Assembly (NCBI GenBank): GCA_038231495.1
Contig: JBBRLG010000207.1
Span: forward strand, 1 to 11,623
Source of the DNA: JBBRLG01 sp038231495
GTDB taxonomy: Bacteria > Planctomycetota > Planctomycetia > Gemmatales > Gemmataceae
DNA: 11,623 nt
Direction of reading: 5' to 3'
Shown one piece after another: positions 1-6,972 of this stretch. The position numbers and the translations under genes are program-made. Position 1 is the stretch's first letter. The number at the start of each line of letters is the position of its first letter. Under the pieces are notes generated by a model. The model searched no databases and was not told the origin of the DNA. It was given only the letters and a program-made list of their open reading frames with translations.

Positions 1-412
1 ACCGGTCGCGCGTCAGGCCGAACTCTTTCAGCAGACGGCCGGACGTGCCGGTGTCCTCGGTCAGGGCGAGCAGGAAATGCTCGACGGAGACGTACTCGTC
101 CTTGAGGCGTTTGGCCTCGTCCTCGGCACGGGCGAACAGTCGGTTGAGCCGGCCGGTGATCGAGATGTTGTCTTCGCCCTGGGAGACCGAGACCTTGGGC
201 AGGCGCTCCACCTCCTGTTCGAGTCGGCGTTTGAGTCCATCGACGTTGACGTTGGCCTTGCGCAGGATGGAAACGGCGAGTCCGGGTTCCTGTTCCAGCA
301 GGGCGAGGAACAAGTGTTCGACATCCACTTGCTGTTGCCCGCCGCGCAGCGCGATTCGCTGAGCGTTCTGCAGCGCTTCCTGGGCTTTTTCGGTGCAGCG
401 GTTGAGGTCCAT
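1..412 (-). CDS. clpB: ATP-dependent chaperone ClpB, N-terminal part (partial)
   Basis: ClpB is the cytoplasmic AAA+ disaggregase that, with DnaK, threads aggregated proteins through a hexameric ring. Only the first 137 codons are present; the gene runs off the left edge, so both AAA+ modules and the middle domain lie outside. The visible part is the double Clp N-domain. Repeat 1 covers about residues 3-70 and contains VDVEHLFLALL. Repeat 2 covers about residues 80-137 and contains YVSVEHFLLAL. The opening MDLNRCTEKAQEALQNAQ matches the usual ClpB start, and ERLPKV between the repeats is also typical. The start at 412 is backed by AAGGAG at 423-428, ten bases upstream. ClpC and ClpA share this N-domain, but the start and the linker fit ClpB better. 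I searched the upstream region for a CIRCE-type heat-shock operator and saw none. Confidence 0.93.
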   Translation of the reverse strand, partial: MDLNRCTEKAQEALQNAQRIALRGGQQQVDVEHLFLALLEQEPGLAVSILRKANVNVDGLKRRLEQEVERLPKVSVSQGEDNISITGRLNRLFARAEDEAKRLKDEYVSVEHFLLALTEDTGTSGRLLKEFGLTRDR

Positions 413-834
413 GTAAGGGGTTCTCCTTCCGACGGCCCCGCAATCGCTTCTCAGCTTAGCTTTCGAGGTGAGGACGTTGCCGAGGCGTCGCCCATGTAGT
501 AGCAATCGGGGTGCCAAAGACCCCGCGCACGGGGAGGTGATGTAAGCCTTTGTTCAGATAGGATTTGGGGCAGATGGGGTGCGCAACGGTTAGCGCAAAG
601 GCGTCCATGTGACGGTCGGCAGAGGTGTCGGCGGACAAAATGGCAGGGCGTCCGATTCGTTTAGCAGCGATTCACTGAACAGCGGCTAAGTGGTCCGTTT
701 CACCAATAACGTCCCGGTTGTTGGGTGCCATGCTTTGGTACTCCAAAGCATGCTTTCGAGTACGAAAGCATGGCACCCGCCCCGATTGTCCTGGACAACA
801 TTTCTGAAACGGACCACTAAGCGAACTGCGGGAT
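413..834. other. Non-coding stretch upstream of clpB
   Basis: This 422-base gap separates the clpB start from the stop of the M19 peptidase gene; both are on the minus strand. Bases 413-685 must contain the clpB promoter and leader, but I see no convincing promoter boxes, CIRCE element, RNA gene or small ORF with a good ribosome binding site. Bases 686-821 are occupied by the nested inverted-repeat element listed separately. Reading frames crossing this gap on either strand contain no recognisable protein sequence. Confidence 0.6.
686..821. repeat. Nested inverted-repeat element (MITE- or REP-like)
   Basis: The ends are a perfect 14-bp inverted repeat, AGTGGTCCGTTTCA at 689-702 and its complement at 805-818. 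Inside lies a second perfect 14-bp inverted repeat, GGGTGCCATGCTTT at 723-736 against 765-778. Inside that, two 10-bp hairpins stand side by side: CATGCTTTGG at 729-738 with 743-752 (loop TACT), and CATGCTTTCG at 749-758 with 763-772 (loop AGTA). The two hairpins share CATG at 749-752. A small palindrome, TTGTCC-T-GGACAA, lies at 786-798. The element ends 16 bases past the M19 stop codon. It has no coding capacity of its own. Small size and terminal inverted repeats suggest a non-autonomous mobile element, but I see no clear target-site duplication. It might also terminate or stabilise the M19 transcript, although there is no T-run. Confidence 0.7.
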
Positions 835-2085
835 TCACTTCTTCATCTCCTTCGCCACCCCTTCCGCCTTGCGCATCACGCGCAGCAGGTTGCCGCCGAG
901 GACCTTGATAATGTCCTCCTTGCTGTATCCGCGGTTTAGCAACTCCTGCGTGATGTAGGGGTAGCACGACACGTCTTCGAGCTGCTTGGGCACCGTCGTG
1001 ATGCCGTCGTAGTCGGAGCCGAGGCCGACGTGATCGACGCCGGCGACTTTGATAATGTGCTCGATGTGATCGACGACATTGTGGATGCTGCCGGCCGGCA
1101 TCGGGTGTTCCTTGCGCCACTCCTTCATCGCGGCCGTAAACTCTTTCTCGTCGGGGTACTTCTCCTTCAACTCGCGGCCCACCTGGAACATGTCCTTCAT
1201 CGCGCGGGCGCCTTCGGGCAGGATGAAGCCGGAGAAGAAGTTGACCATGACCACGCCGTCCTTCTTTGCCATCTGCTTTAGCACGTCGTCGGGCACGTTG
1301 CGCGGGTGGTCGGCCAGGGCGAAGGCCGACGAGTGCGACGCGATCACCGGCGCCTTGCTGACGCGCAGGACGTTATTCATGGTGTCCTCGCTGACGTGCG
1401 AAATATCCACCAACATGCCGAGGCGGTTCATCTCCAGGACGACCTTTTCGCCGAATTCCGACAGGCCGTTGCTTTTCGGTTTGTCGGTCGCGGAGTCGGC
1501 CCAGTCGAGCGTCTCGGAGTGCGTCAATGTCATGTAGCGGACGCCCAGCTCGTAGAGCATGCGCAAAACGCCGAGCGAGTTGTCGATGGAGTGCCCGCCC
1601 TCGACGCCGATGAGGGACGCGATTTTGCCACTCTTGCGGATGCGCACGATGTCGTCGGCGGTGTAGGCCATCTCGAAGGTGTCGGGGTAGGTCTTGACCA
1701 TGCGGCGGATCACGTCGATCTGTTCGAGCGTATCGCGGACGGCGGTGCCCTTCTTGCGCGTGTCGGCGGGGACGAACGCGGACCAGAACTGCGCGCCGAC
1801 GCCGCCCTTGACCAGGCGCGGGATGTCGGTGTGAAAGTCGGGTTGGTTTTTGTTGAGGTCGATCTTGCGGAACTCCATGTCGGTTTCGCGCAACCGCCAG
1901 GGCAGGTCGTTATGGCCGTCGATGACGATGGCTTCGCGCTGGATTTTCAGCGCCTCCTCGGTGAGCTTGACGGGTCCGCGAGCCTTCGGGGGGTCGTCCG
2001 CCTGGGTGGGATTGATTCCGGCGGTCAGGGCGAACAGGGACAAGGCGAAGGTGCAAAGGGAAATAGTGGCGAGCTTGCAGTTCAT
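835..2085 (-). CDS. Exported membrane dipeptidase, peptidase family M19
   Basis: The 416-residue product belongs to the renal-dipeptidase family of binuclear zinc enzymes, which hydrolyse dipeptides, often with a D-residue at the C-terminal position. The expected metal ligands are all present: H58 and D60 in IDGHNDLPW, the bridging E162 in GVEGGHS, H230 in VDISHVS, H251 in ASHSS, and D358 in GLGSDYDG. H189 in LTHSETLDWAD matches the substrate-binding histidine. Residues 1-29 form a signal peptide (NCK start, hydrophobic stretch about 7-22, probable cleavage near TQA-DD), so the enzyme should act outside the inner membrane. The cysteine at residue 18 or earlier does not form a convincing lipobox. 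The start at 2085 has GAGGA about nine bases upstream. It probably forms its own transcription unit: 88 bases separate it from the AddB-like gene upstream. A role in peptidoglycan peptide or D-amino-acid dipeptide turnover is inference. Confidence 0.93.
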   Translation of the reverse strand: MNCKLATISLCTFALSLFALTAGINPTQADDPPKARGPVKLTEEALKIQREAIVIDGHNDLPWRLRETDMEFRKIDLNKNQPDFHTDIPRLVKGGVGAQFWSAFVPADTRKKGTAVRDTLEQIDVIRRMVKTYPDTFEMAYTADDIVRIRKSGKIASLIGVEGGHSIDNSLGVLRMLYELGVRYMTLTHSETLDWADSATDKPKSNGLSEFGEKVVLEMNRLGMLVDISHVSEDTMNNVLRVSKAPVIASHSSAFALADHPRNVPDDVLKQMAKKDGVVMVNFFSGFILPEGARAMKDMFQVGRELKEKYPDEKEFTAAMKEWRKEHPMPAGSIHNVVDHIEHIIKVAGVDHVGLGSDYDGITTVPKQLEDVSCYPYITQELLNRGYSKEDIIKVLGGNLLRVMRKAEGVAKEMKK

Positions 2086-2173
2086 GGCGGAACGTCCTCG
2101 GTAGTGTGGCTCGAACGCGAATTGCCCTCAAGCTACCGCTTGCCCGACGTTGTGTCCACCGGCGAAATGCGCA

Positions 2174-5100
2174 TCACTCCTCCACGCCCGGCAGTTCCAG
2201 GCTCCACGGCTTGTCCACCGCCCGTGCCTGGGTAATGCGGCAAATCTGGCCAAAGTTGCACGTCTGCGTGCAGTCTTCCGAACGCGGGTGCAGTGGAAAA
2301 GTACCCGCGCGGATGTGGCCGACCAGCGTGACGACCCACGCTTGCAGCTGTTCGCGCACCGCGCGCCATTGCTGCGGCTCGTCCAAGTAAAGCACCTGGT
2401 TGCGCGACGCTGGCAATGCGATCTTGGGGCCGTCCTCGTTGACCAGCCAGTACGCCAGTCCCAGGGGCCGTGCCTGCCGGTCGCGCAACAGCACCTCCTC
2501 GACGGCCAGGGCGTACAGCGTCAATTGCAGGCGGCGAAATGCGGCAAGGTCGGTGCCAGTGTAATGCCCCGCGCGACCCGTCTTGTAGTCGATGACCCAG
2601 AAGACCGGGCCGGCCGCCGTCTCGGCCACGTCCACGCGGTCGATGCGGCCGCTAATGCGCACCTCGATCCCGTCGGCCTTGATGACAAGCGGCGGCATCG
2701 CGACCGTGCCGTCGGCGGTGGGTAGGCCGAAATCGACCTCGAAATAGTGCGGTTGCGGCACGACACCGCGCTCGCCCCACGGCTTGAGGAACTTCTGCCA
2801 TTGGCTGCCGTACCGCGCCGCCGTGCGCAACAAGCGCTGCCCTTCGAGCCGCCACAGTTCCTTCGACGGCAGGCTCGGTGCCCGGCGCACGTCCTCGTCC
2901 ACCGCGGCCTGGATTTCGAGCAGCACTTGCGCGTCGGCCACGGCACCGGGTTGGTGGACGCCCTGGTTCTTGAGGGTACGGTGCAGCCGGGCGAGGGCGC
3001 GGTGAACCGCCTGGCCGCGGCGCGTCACTTCGATCTCTTCGCTCGGCTCTTCCAGCGGTGCCAGGCGCAGGACGTGGCCGAGGAAGAAGCGGAATGGGCA
3101 GGCGACGTAGTCTTCGAGCGCCGTCGGGCTGAACACCTTGGCCGGGCCGAAGTGTTGTTGCAGTTCGGCGACGACGGCGGGGTTCCGCAATCGGCCGTCG
3201 TAGCTGTTATGTTCCTTCTCACGGAACCGCAGCCGCCGCAAATCCTCCGCGTCGGCAAGGTTGGCCCGCAGGTCGTCGGGCAGTTCGACGCGGCGCAGTG
3301 CCGGCCCGTCGCACACGAGGGCGAGGCGCACGCGGTATTCGGCCTGGGACAGCGGCGTTGCCTTTTCAAAGCCGTCCAGGAGCATCGTCCGCCGTTCGGT
3401 GGGGATGACCCCCGGCTCGAAGCATTCCAGGGCCGTTTCAAGGAACGAACTCGGTAGGAGTACCTGGCCGCGCTCGTCCACGGCGGGGTAGCTAAGCACC
3501 AGCTGCCGCCGGGCCGACGTGACGACCTGGTAGAACAGCAGCATCTCGCCTGCCAGCGCGTCGTCCGCCACGGGGAAACCGATGTCAGCCTGCTCCAACC
3601 GCTGCCTTAGCGCTTCGTCGAACAGCGGGTGCGGCGTGGTCAGGCGCGGGAAGCTGCGTTCGCCGAGGCCCATGAGGAACACGAACGGCGCGTGCAGTTG
3701 TTGCGTGAGGTTGGCCGACAACACGCGCACCCGGCCCGGCCCGAACGGCGTCCGCGGCAGGCCCGCCTCGGCGGCGACCGCGTTCAGGCGGCGCAAGAAC
3801 GTCCGGCGGTCGAGGACGGTTTGGCCGCCGTCGCGTTCGTGCCAGGTTGCGATCTCGTCCCAAAGGCGTTTCAGCGCGGCACGATCGCGCTGGTCTTCGG
3901 CGGCCTGCTGCACAAAACCCATGTCGTCGGCGAAGGCACGCAACCAGTCGAGGTGCTGTACGAGCGCTGCCTTGCCCGGCGCGGCGTCCCACGCCTGAAA
4001 GAACCGCTGCAAAAACGGGCCGCAGAGTTGGGCCAGTTCGTGGGTCCGGCGGCGGCGCGACTCCTCGGCCTGTTCGTCCTCCAGGCCGGGTTGCTGCTGT
4101 TCCGCCCAGCGGCGCACGGCGGCCAGGTAGGCGTCGCGGCCGCGCGGTTCGCCGAGCAAACGTAACAAGACTTCCGCCTGCGACGGTCGTTGCGGGTCTT
4201 CGACTTCGGGCCACCGGGGGCGAAAATAAGTGTTGCGCAAAAGTGCGGTCACGCCGGCGAAGGGCCAGTCGTCGCCCGGCACTCGTAGGGCACGCAGCAG
4301 CACCGCCACGGCAGGGTTGCGCGTCAGCGGTTCGGTGCCGTCCATCTCGATGGCGATGTCGTACTCCGCGAACACCTCGCGCACCAGGTCGGCGTAGGGT
4401 TGCACGTCGCGTAACGTCACCAAAATGTCTTCCGCGGCTGTGCCGTCCTGCAAAAGCTGCTTGATCCGCCGGGCGACGAGCCGCGTTTCGCCGAGCATTC
4501 CCGGCGCTTCAATGAGCTGCAACCCGTCCGCAACGGTCGCCTTCAGGACCTGCCGTAGCGGGCGGAAGAGTTGCGTTCGCAGATGCGCCAGGCTCACGGG
4601 CAAATCGCTTTCGGATTGCGGATTGCGGATTTCGGATTTGAGGTCCGGGCACCACGCTTGAAGCTGCCGCAGGTTGGCGCGCGGCCGGCTGAAGAGTTCC
4701 TGCCGCTCGTCGCCAGCCTCGTCGGGCAGGCTAATCCATAGTTCGTCAACGTGGTCCGCGAGCCGTTGTAGGGTGTCGTGCTGGACGCGCGCGAAGTCGG
4801 TGAAGCCATCGACGTAGATCGCGCGAACCGAGTCAAACGGCTGCCAGTGGTGGGAGCCCAACAAGTCGCAGGCCTGGCGCGCGCGGCCTTCCACGTCCTG
4901 CACGTGCTGCCGGCGCAGTTCCTTTTCGTAGCGCGCGTAGATGCGAGCGCACTGGCGCTCCTTGTGACCAGCAGCCCCGCCTTGCTGGATAGCGCTGGCA
5001 AGGTGGGCGACCGTGACCCCGTGCCGCTTCAACTCGGCGATCAGGGCCAGCACGCCCTCGGTGAAGCCGCGCGTCTCGCGCACGGCGTCGAAGTGCGACA

Positions 5101-5419
5101 ATCCCCCACTACGCTGGAGCCGCGCGACAATCTCTTCCACGAGCAGTCGGCGCTGTGCCCCCGACAACGACTGCGCCGTCGGGTCGTGGATGCGCAAGAT
5201 TTCGTCGAAGAAGTCGGGAAACGTGAGTAGGCGTGCGCCCCACAAGCCGGCGACGCCCTGCATGAGTCGGGTACGGACCTCTTCCACGGCACGGCGCGTC
5301 GGCCCCAGCCAGAGGGCCGTTCCCGGCCCGGCGCGCACCCGTTCTCGGAAGCGCTGCAACAGTTCCGCGGTCTTGCCCGAACCGGCCGGACCGCGAAGAA
5401 TGGTAACGGAAGCCGTCAT
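2174..5419 (-). CDS. AddB-like ATP-dependent helicase/nuclease subunit with PD-(D/E)XK nuclease
   Basis: This resembles AddB, which with AddA resects double-strand DNA ends before RecA loading. Residue numbers here count from an upstream ATG at 5497. The N-terminus holds Walker A (GPAGSGKT, 36-43). A UvrD-type C-terminal motif follows near 605-640 (LMGLGERSFPR). The nuclease lies at about 785-1090: H832 in GQAVH, D953 in RIDRVD, D970 and K972 in IDYKTG, and Q991/Y995 in QLTLY. C800 (YVACPFRFF) with C1076, C1080 and C1086 should hold the 4Fe-4S cluster; the spacing is CX3CX5C, not the usual CX2CX5C. I chose ATG 5419 (residue 27) because it puts Walker A about ten residues from the start, as in AddB, and has AAAGG five bases upstream; 5497 lacks a well-placed site. 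No AddA is in the window. A 7-bp repeat lies in frame at 4612-4639. Confidence 0.85.
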   Translation of the reverse strand: MTASVTILRGPAGSGKTAELLQRFRERVRAGPGTALWLGPTRRAVEEVRTRLMQGVAGLWGARLLTFPDFFDEILRIHDPTAQSLSGAQRRLLVEEIVARLQRSGGLSHFDAVRETRGFTEGVLALIAELKRHGVTVAHLASAIQQGGAAGHKERQCARIYARYEKELRRQHVQDVEGRARQACDLLGSHHWQPFDSVRAIYVDGFTDFARVQHDTLQRLADHVDELWISLPDEAGDERQELFSRPRANLRQLQAWCPDLKSEIRNPQSESDLPVSLAHLRTQLFRPLRQVLKATVADGLQLIEAPGMLGETRLVARRIKQLLQDGTAAEDILVTLRDVQPYADLVREVFAEYDIAIEMDGTEPLTRNPAVAVLLRALRVPGDDWPFAGVTALLRNTYFRPRWPEVEDPQRPSQAEVLLRLLGEPRGRDAYLAAVRRWAEQQQPGLEDEQAEESRRRRTHELAQLCGPFLQRFFQAWDAAPGKAALVQHLDWLRAFADDMGFVQQAAEDQRDRAALKRLWDEIATWHERDGGQTVLDRRTFLRRLNAVAAEAGLPRTPFGPGRVRVLSANLTQQLHAPFVFLMGLGERSFPRLTTPHPLFDEALRQRLEQADIGFPVADDALAGEMLLFYQVVTSARRQLVLSYPAVDERGQVLLPSSFLETALECFEPGVIPTERRTMLLDGFEKATPLSQAEYRVRLALVCDGPALRRVELPDDLRANLADAEDLRRLRFREKEHNSYDGRLRNPAVVAELQQHFGPAKVFSPTALEDYVACPFRFFLGHVLRLAPLEEPSEEIEVTRRGQAVHRALARLHRTLKNQGVHQPGAVADAQVLLEIQAAVDEDVRRAPSLPSKELWRLEGQRLLRTAARYGSQWQKFLKPWGERGVVPQPHYFEVDFGLPTADGTVAMPPLVIKADGIEVRISGRIDRVDVAETAAGPVFWVIDYKTGRAGHYTGTDLAAFRRLQLTLYALAVEEVLLRDRQARPLGLAYWLVNEDGPKIALPASRNQVLYLDEPQQWRAVREQLQAWVVTLVGHIRAGTFPLHPRSEDCTQTCNFGQICRITQARAVDKPWSLELPGVEE
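4612..4639. repeat. Heptanucleotide tandem repeat inside the AddB-like gene
   Basis: Four adjacent 7-bp units are present: CGGATTG twice, then CGGATTT twice. On the coding (minus) strand they read AAATCCG AAATCCG CAATCCG CAATCCG and encode roughly K287 to S295, within KSEIRNPQSES (numbered from the ATG at 5497). The insertion falls between AddB segments in a polar, probably loop-forming region. Because 7 is not a multiple of 3, gain or loss of one unit would shift the frame early in the gene. Confidence 0.85.
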
Positions 5420-5665
5420 CAATGCCTTTGCCGAAGTTTGGAAACGCGCGAGTACACATTTTACCGTACTGCCGCGTTTTGGTGGAGATCGGTTCACGCC
5501 GAGATGGGTTTGGCCTTGGCGGCTAACTCCTCTTCCTTGACAGGCGACGGCCAGACGGGTCTACTCCACGATATGCTGACCGGTGCCGGTAATAGGCTGA
5601 CTGATGCCGGTCAGCTAACCAAATTGGTTCGGCCCTGATCGCTCTGGCTTGGATGAGGTGTCACC
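5420..5665. promoter_or_regulatory. Divergent intergenic region with inverted/direct repeat
   Basis: This 246-base gap lies between the start of the AddB-like gene (minus) and the start of the B3-like gene (plus), so it should hold both promoters. Near the plus-strand gene is an inverted repeat, GCTGACCGG at 5575-5583 and CCGGTCAGC at 5607-5615. The same bases also form a direct repeat: 5575-5590 and 5596-5611 agree at 14 of 16 positions. Such an arrangement 50-90 bases before a start codon could be an operator, but no regulator is identified and I see no clear promoter boxes. Confidence 0.35.
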
Positions 5666-5977
5666 ATGACTCTTGTTTCACGATACCTGACGGTTACTCA
5701 GGGCAACTTGGACAACAACCATCTGTACCTGACAGAGGTTCTCGATATCTTTCCCGAAGATGTTTTCGGCGGCCCAGACGTGACACATGAGGCTTCCCGG
5801 ATCGTCCGCGTTCAGTGGGGTGATGAGGTCGTCGATACGGACATTGATCGAACCAAGAACATCTTCCGGAAGCGGGGATGGGTAGGAGAGTTCTTCGGCG
5901 CGAATCGGGTTCAGGCAGGTGATCGGATCCTCTTGGAGCAGGTCGAGCCATACCTTTATCGCGTCTCAAAGGCATAG
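5666..5977 (+). CDS. Small protein, possible B3-like DNA-binding barrel
   Basis: I do not recognise this 103-residue protein as a named family. Its second half, about residues 62-100, reads like the core of the B3/DNA-binding pseudobarrel fold of plant B3 factors and the effector domains of restriction enzymes such as EcoRII and BfiI. The features are TKNIF with basic residues, RGWVGEFF, a short NRVQAGD turn, then ILLEQV and a final strand PYLYRV. The product is soluble, with no signal peptide or membrane segment. The ATG at 5666 follows GAGGTG with suitable spacing. The gene stands between the AddB-like nuclease (divergent) and a toxin-antitoxin pair (same strand, 132 bases on). Base composition is lower in GC than the flanks: row 5701-5760 has 29 of 60 G+C against 43 of 60 in row 5041-5100. 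This suggests acquisition by transfer. The function is unknown; DNA binding is inferred only from the apparent fold. Confidence 0.7.
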   Translation: MTLVSRYLTVTQGNLDNNHLYLTEVLDIFPEDVFGGPDVTHEASRIVRVQWGDEVVDTDIDRTKNIFRKRGWVGEFFGANRVQAGDRILLEQVEPYLYRVSKA

Positions 5978-6036
5978 GGGCCGTGCCGAATCAGCCGATG
6001 AAGTTGACCGGGCCGGCATCACGGGTTTTCGAGAAA

Positions 6037-6079
6037 TAACGTTTTTTGCAGCCGGATTTGCAACTTATTTTCAACGTTA
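6037..6079. promoter_or_regulatory. Inverted repeat upstream of the toxin-antitoxin pair (possible operator)
   Basis: TAACGTT at 6037-6043 and AACGTTA at 6073-6079 form an inverted repeat; each copy contains the palindrome AACGTT. The pair sits 40-80 bases before the antitoxin start in an AT-rich leader. Phd/VapB antitoxins usually repress their own promoter by binding paired palindromes, so this is a reasonable operator candidate. The match is short, so the assignment is tentative. Confidence 0.3.
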
Positions 6080-6118
6080 GGTCTTGCTTGCGTTGGTCAT
6101 AAGCAGGAGATGCTTCTC

Positions 6119-6352
6119 GTGTCTACCACCACGGTTGATGTGCAGGAATTATCGACGCGATTCGCGGAGGTCTTCTCCTTGGCAGCCGCCGGGTCCGAAG
6201 TCCTCATCACCCAGAACCACATTCCCGTAGCCAGGCTGGTCCCCTTGACACCAGGCCAGGCCCGAATTCCAGGTTTGCACGCAGGTGCAAGCAGCACTTC
6301 CCAAGATTTTGACGACCCCTTACCCGATGACTTCTGGTTGGGCACGCCATGA
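6119..6352 (+). CDS. Phd/YefM-type antitoxin of a type II toxin-antitoxin system
   Basis: The product should neutralise the PIN toxin encoded next to it and repress the shared promoter. The N-terminal half has the Phd/YefM pattern: TTVDVQELSTRFAEV for the first helix, then AAAGSEVLIT and IPVARLVPL for the strands. The C-terminus, DDPLPDDFWLG, is the disordered, acidic and aromatic tail that commonly wraps the toxin. I chose GTG at 6119. The Shine-Dalgarno AGGAG ends at 6109, nine bases upstream, and the product begins MSTTTVDV as family members do. An in-frame ATG at 6110 directly touches that AGGAG, which leaves no spacing; if used, it adds three residues. The stop overlaps the toxin start in an ATGA, so the two are translationally coupled. 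Confidence 0.88.
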   Translation: MSTTTVDVQELSTRFAEVFSLAAAGSEVLITQNHIPVARLVPLTPGQARIPGLHAGASSTSQDFDDPLPDDFWLGTP

Positions 6353-6735
6353 AAGGACTGGTGGATACTCATGCCTTCATCTGGTGGTACAGCGATCCAT
6401 CTCGCCTCTCGGCCGCGGCTTTGGCGTTCTTCCATGACCCTTCCAGGATCGTCCTGCTCAGCGTCGTCAGCGTGTGGGAGATTCTGATCAAATTCCAGCT
6501 GGGAAAGATGACCTTGAAAATGCCCTTGCGGACCATCCTCGCTCAACAACAGGCGAATGGTGTCCAGATCCTCCCCGTGACGCTTGACCATGTGTTGGCT
6601 GTGGAGTGCCTGCCGCCGGTGCATAAAGATCCGTTTGACCGCTTGCTTATTGCCCAGGCGAATGTCGAGCGGGCCGTGTTGGTGAGCGCGGATGCGATCT
6701 TCGCCCGGTACCCGGTCAACGTATTGTGGGAATGA
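6349..6735 (+). CDS. VapC-type PIN-domain ribonuclease toxin
   Basis: The 128-residue protein is a complete PIN domain, expected to be a Mg2+-dependent RNase that stops growth by cutting RNA when not held by its antitoxin. The acidic residues are in place: D6 in LVDTHAFIWW, E44 in SVVSVWEIL, D94 and D97 in KDPFDRLLIAQA, and D115 in LVSADAIF. Within VapC-like proteins, the LVDTHAFIWW start and the HKDPFDR motif place it in the group usually paired with Phd-type antitoxins. Its ATG lies inside the antitoxin stop (ATGA), and there is no separate strong ribosome binding site. No sign of truncation is seen, so the module looks intact. The RNA target cannot be told from sequence. Confidence 0.92.
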   Translation: MKGLVDTHAFIWWYSDPSRLSAAALAFFHDPSRIVLLSVVSVWEILIKFQLGKMTLKMPLRTILAQQQANGVQILPVTLDHVLAVECLPPVHKDPFDRLLIAQANVERAVLVSADAIFARYPVNVLWE

Positions 6736-6972
6736 GCGGGGCAAGGCATCGGGCGCGCGGCCTTGGTCGCGATCTGTGTGCTAATCTTCTCCGGCATTGA
6801 GCAGGCGGCAGCCATCCAGCGGGTAAGCTCGGCACGTGGTTGTTCCGTCCCCGAAACGCCCGACCAACAACGGTGGATTGCAGACTTTTCAAATTCACTT
6901 GGGACACTACTTCCCAAGTAGCGCAGCCGTTGCGAAACGTCGGGACGGTCCCGGTTCACGGAGGGCGCTCCG
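6736..6972 (+). other. Intergenic region upstream of the WD40 gene
   Basis: No gene is recognised here. Two small palindromes are visible: ACTTGGGA at 6897-6904 with TCCCAAGT at 6912-6919 (8-bp stem, 7-base loop), and CGGGAC-G-GTCCCG at 6941-6953. Neither is followed by a T-run, so neither is a convincing rho-independent terminator for the toxin-antitoxin operon. Because they lie 20-75 bases before the WD40 start, they could sit in its leader. The WD40 ribosome binding site GGAGGG is at 6960-6965. Confidence 0.4.

Noticed and set aside
413..660. CIRCE-type heat-shock operator upstream of clpB
   Set aside because: No TTAGCACTC / GAGTGCTAA pair could be found in the leader on either strand.
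723..778. Cloverleaf-like fold resembling a tRNA
   Set aside because: The hairpins are perfect symmetric palindromes with no T-loop, anticodon-arm or CCA-side features of a tRNA; a repeat element explains it better.
1306..2235. A 309-residue plus-strand open frame
   Set aside because: It lies antisense to the well-supported M19 peptidase, is rich in VAL/ASP/GLY runs typical of GC-rich antisense frames, and matches no family.
5420..5497. 26-codon N-terminal extension of the AddB-like protein from an ATG at 5497
   Set aside because: That ATG lacks a well-placed ribosome binding site, and AddB proteins start about ten residues before Walker A, which fits the ATG at 5419.
6897..6919. Rho-independent terminator for the toxin-antitoxin operon
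   Set aside because: The 8-bp stem lacks a following T-run and lies over 160 bases past the toxin stop.
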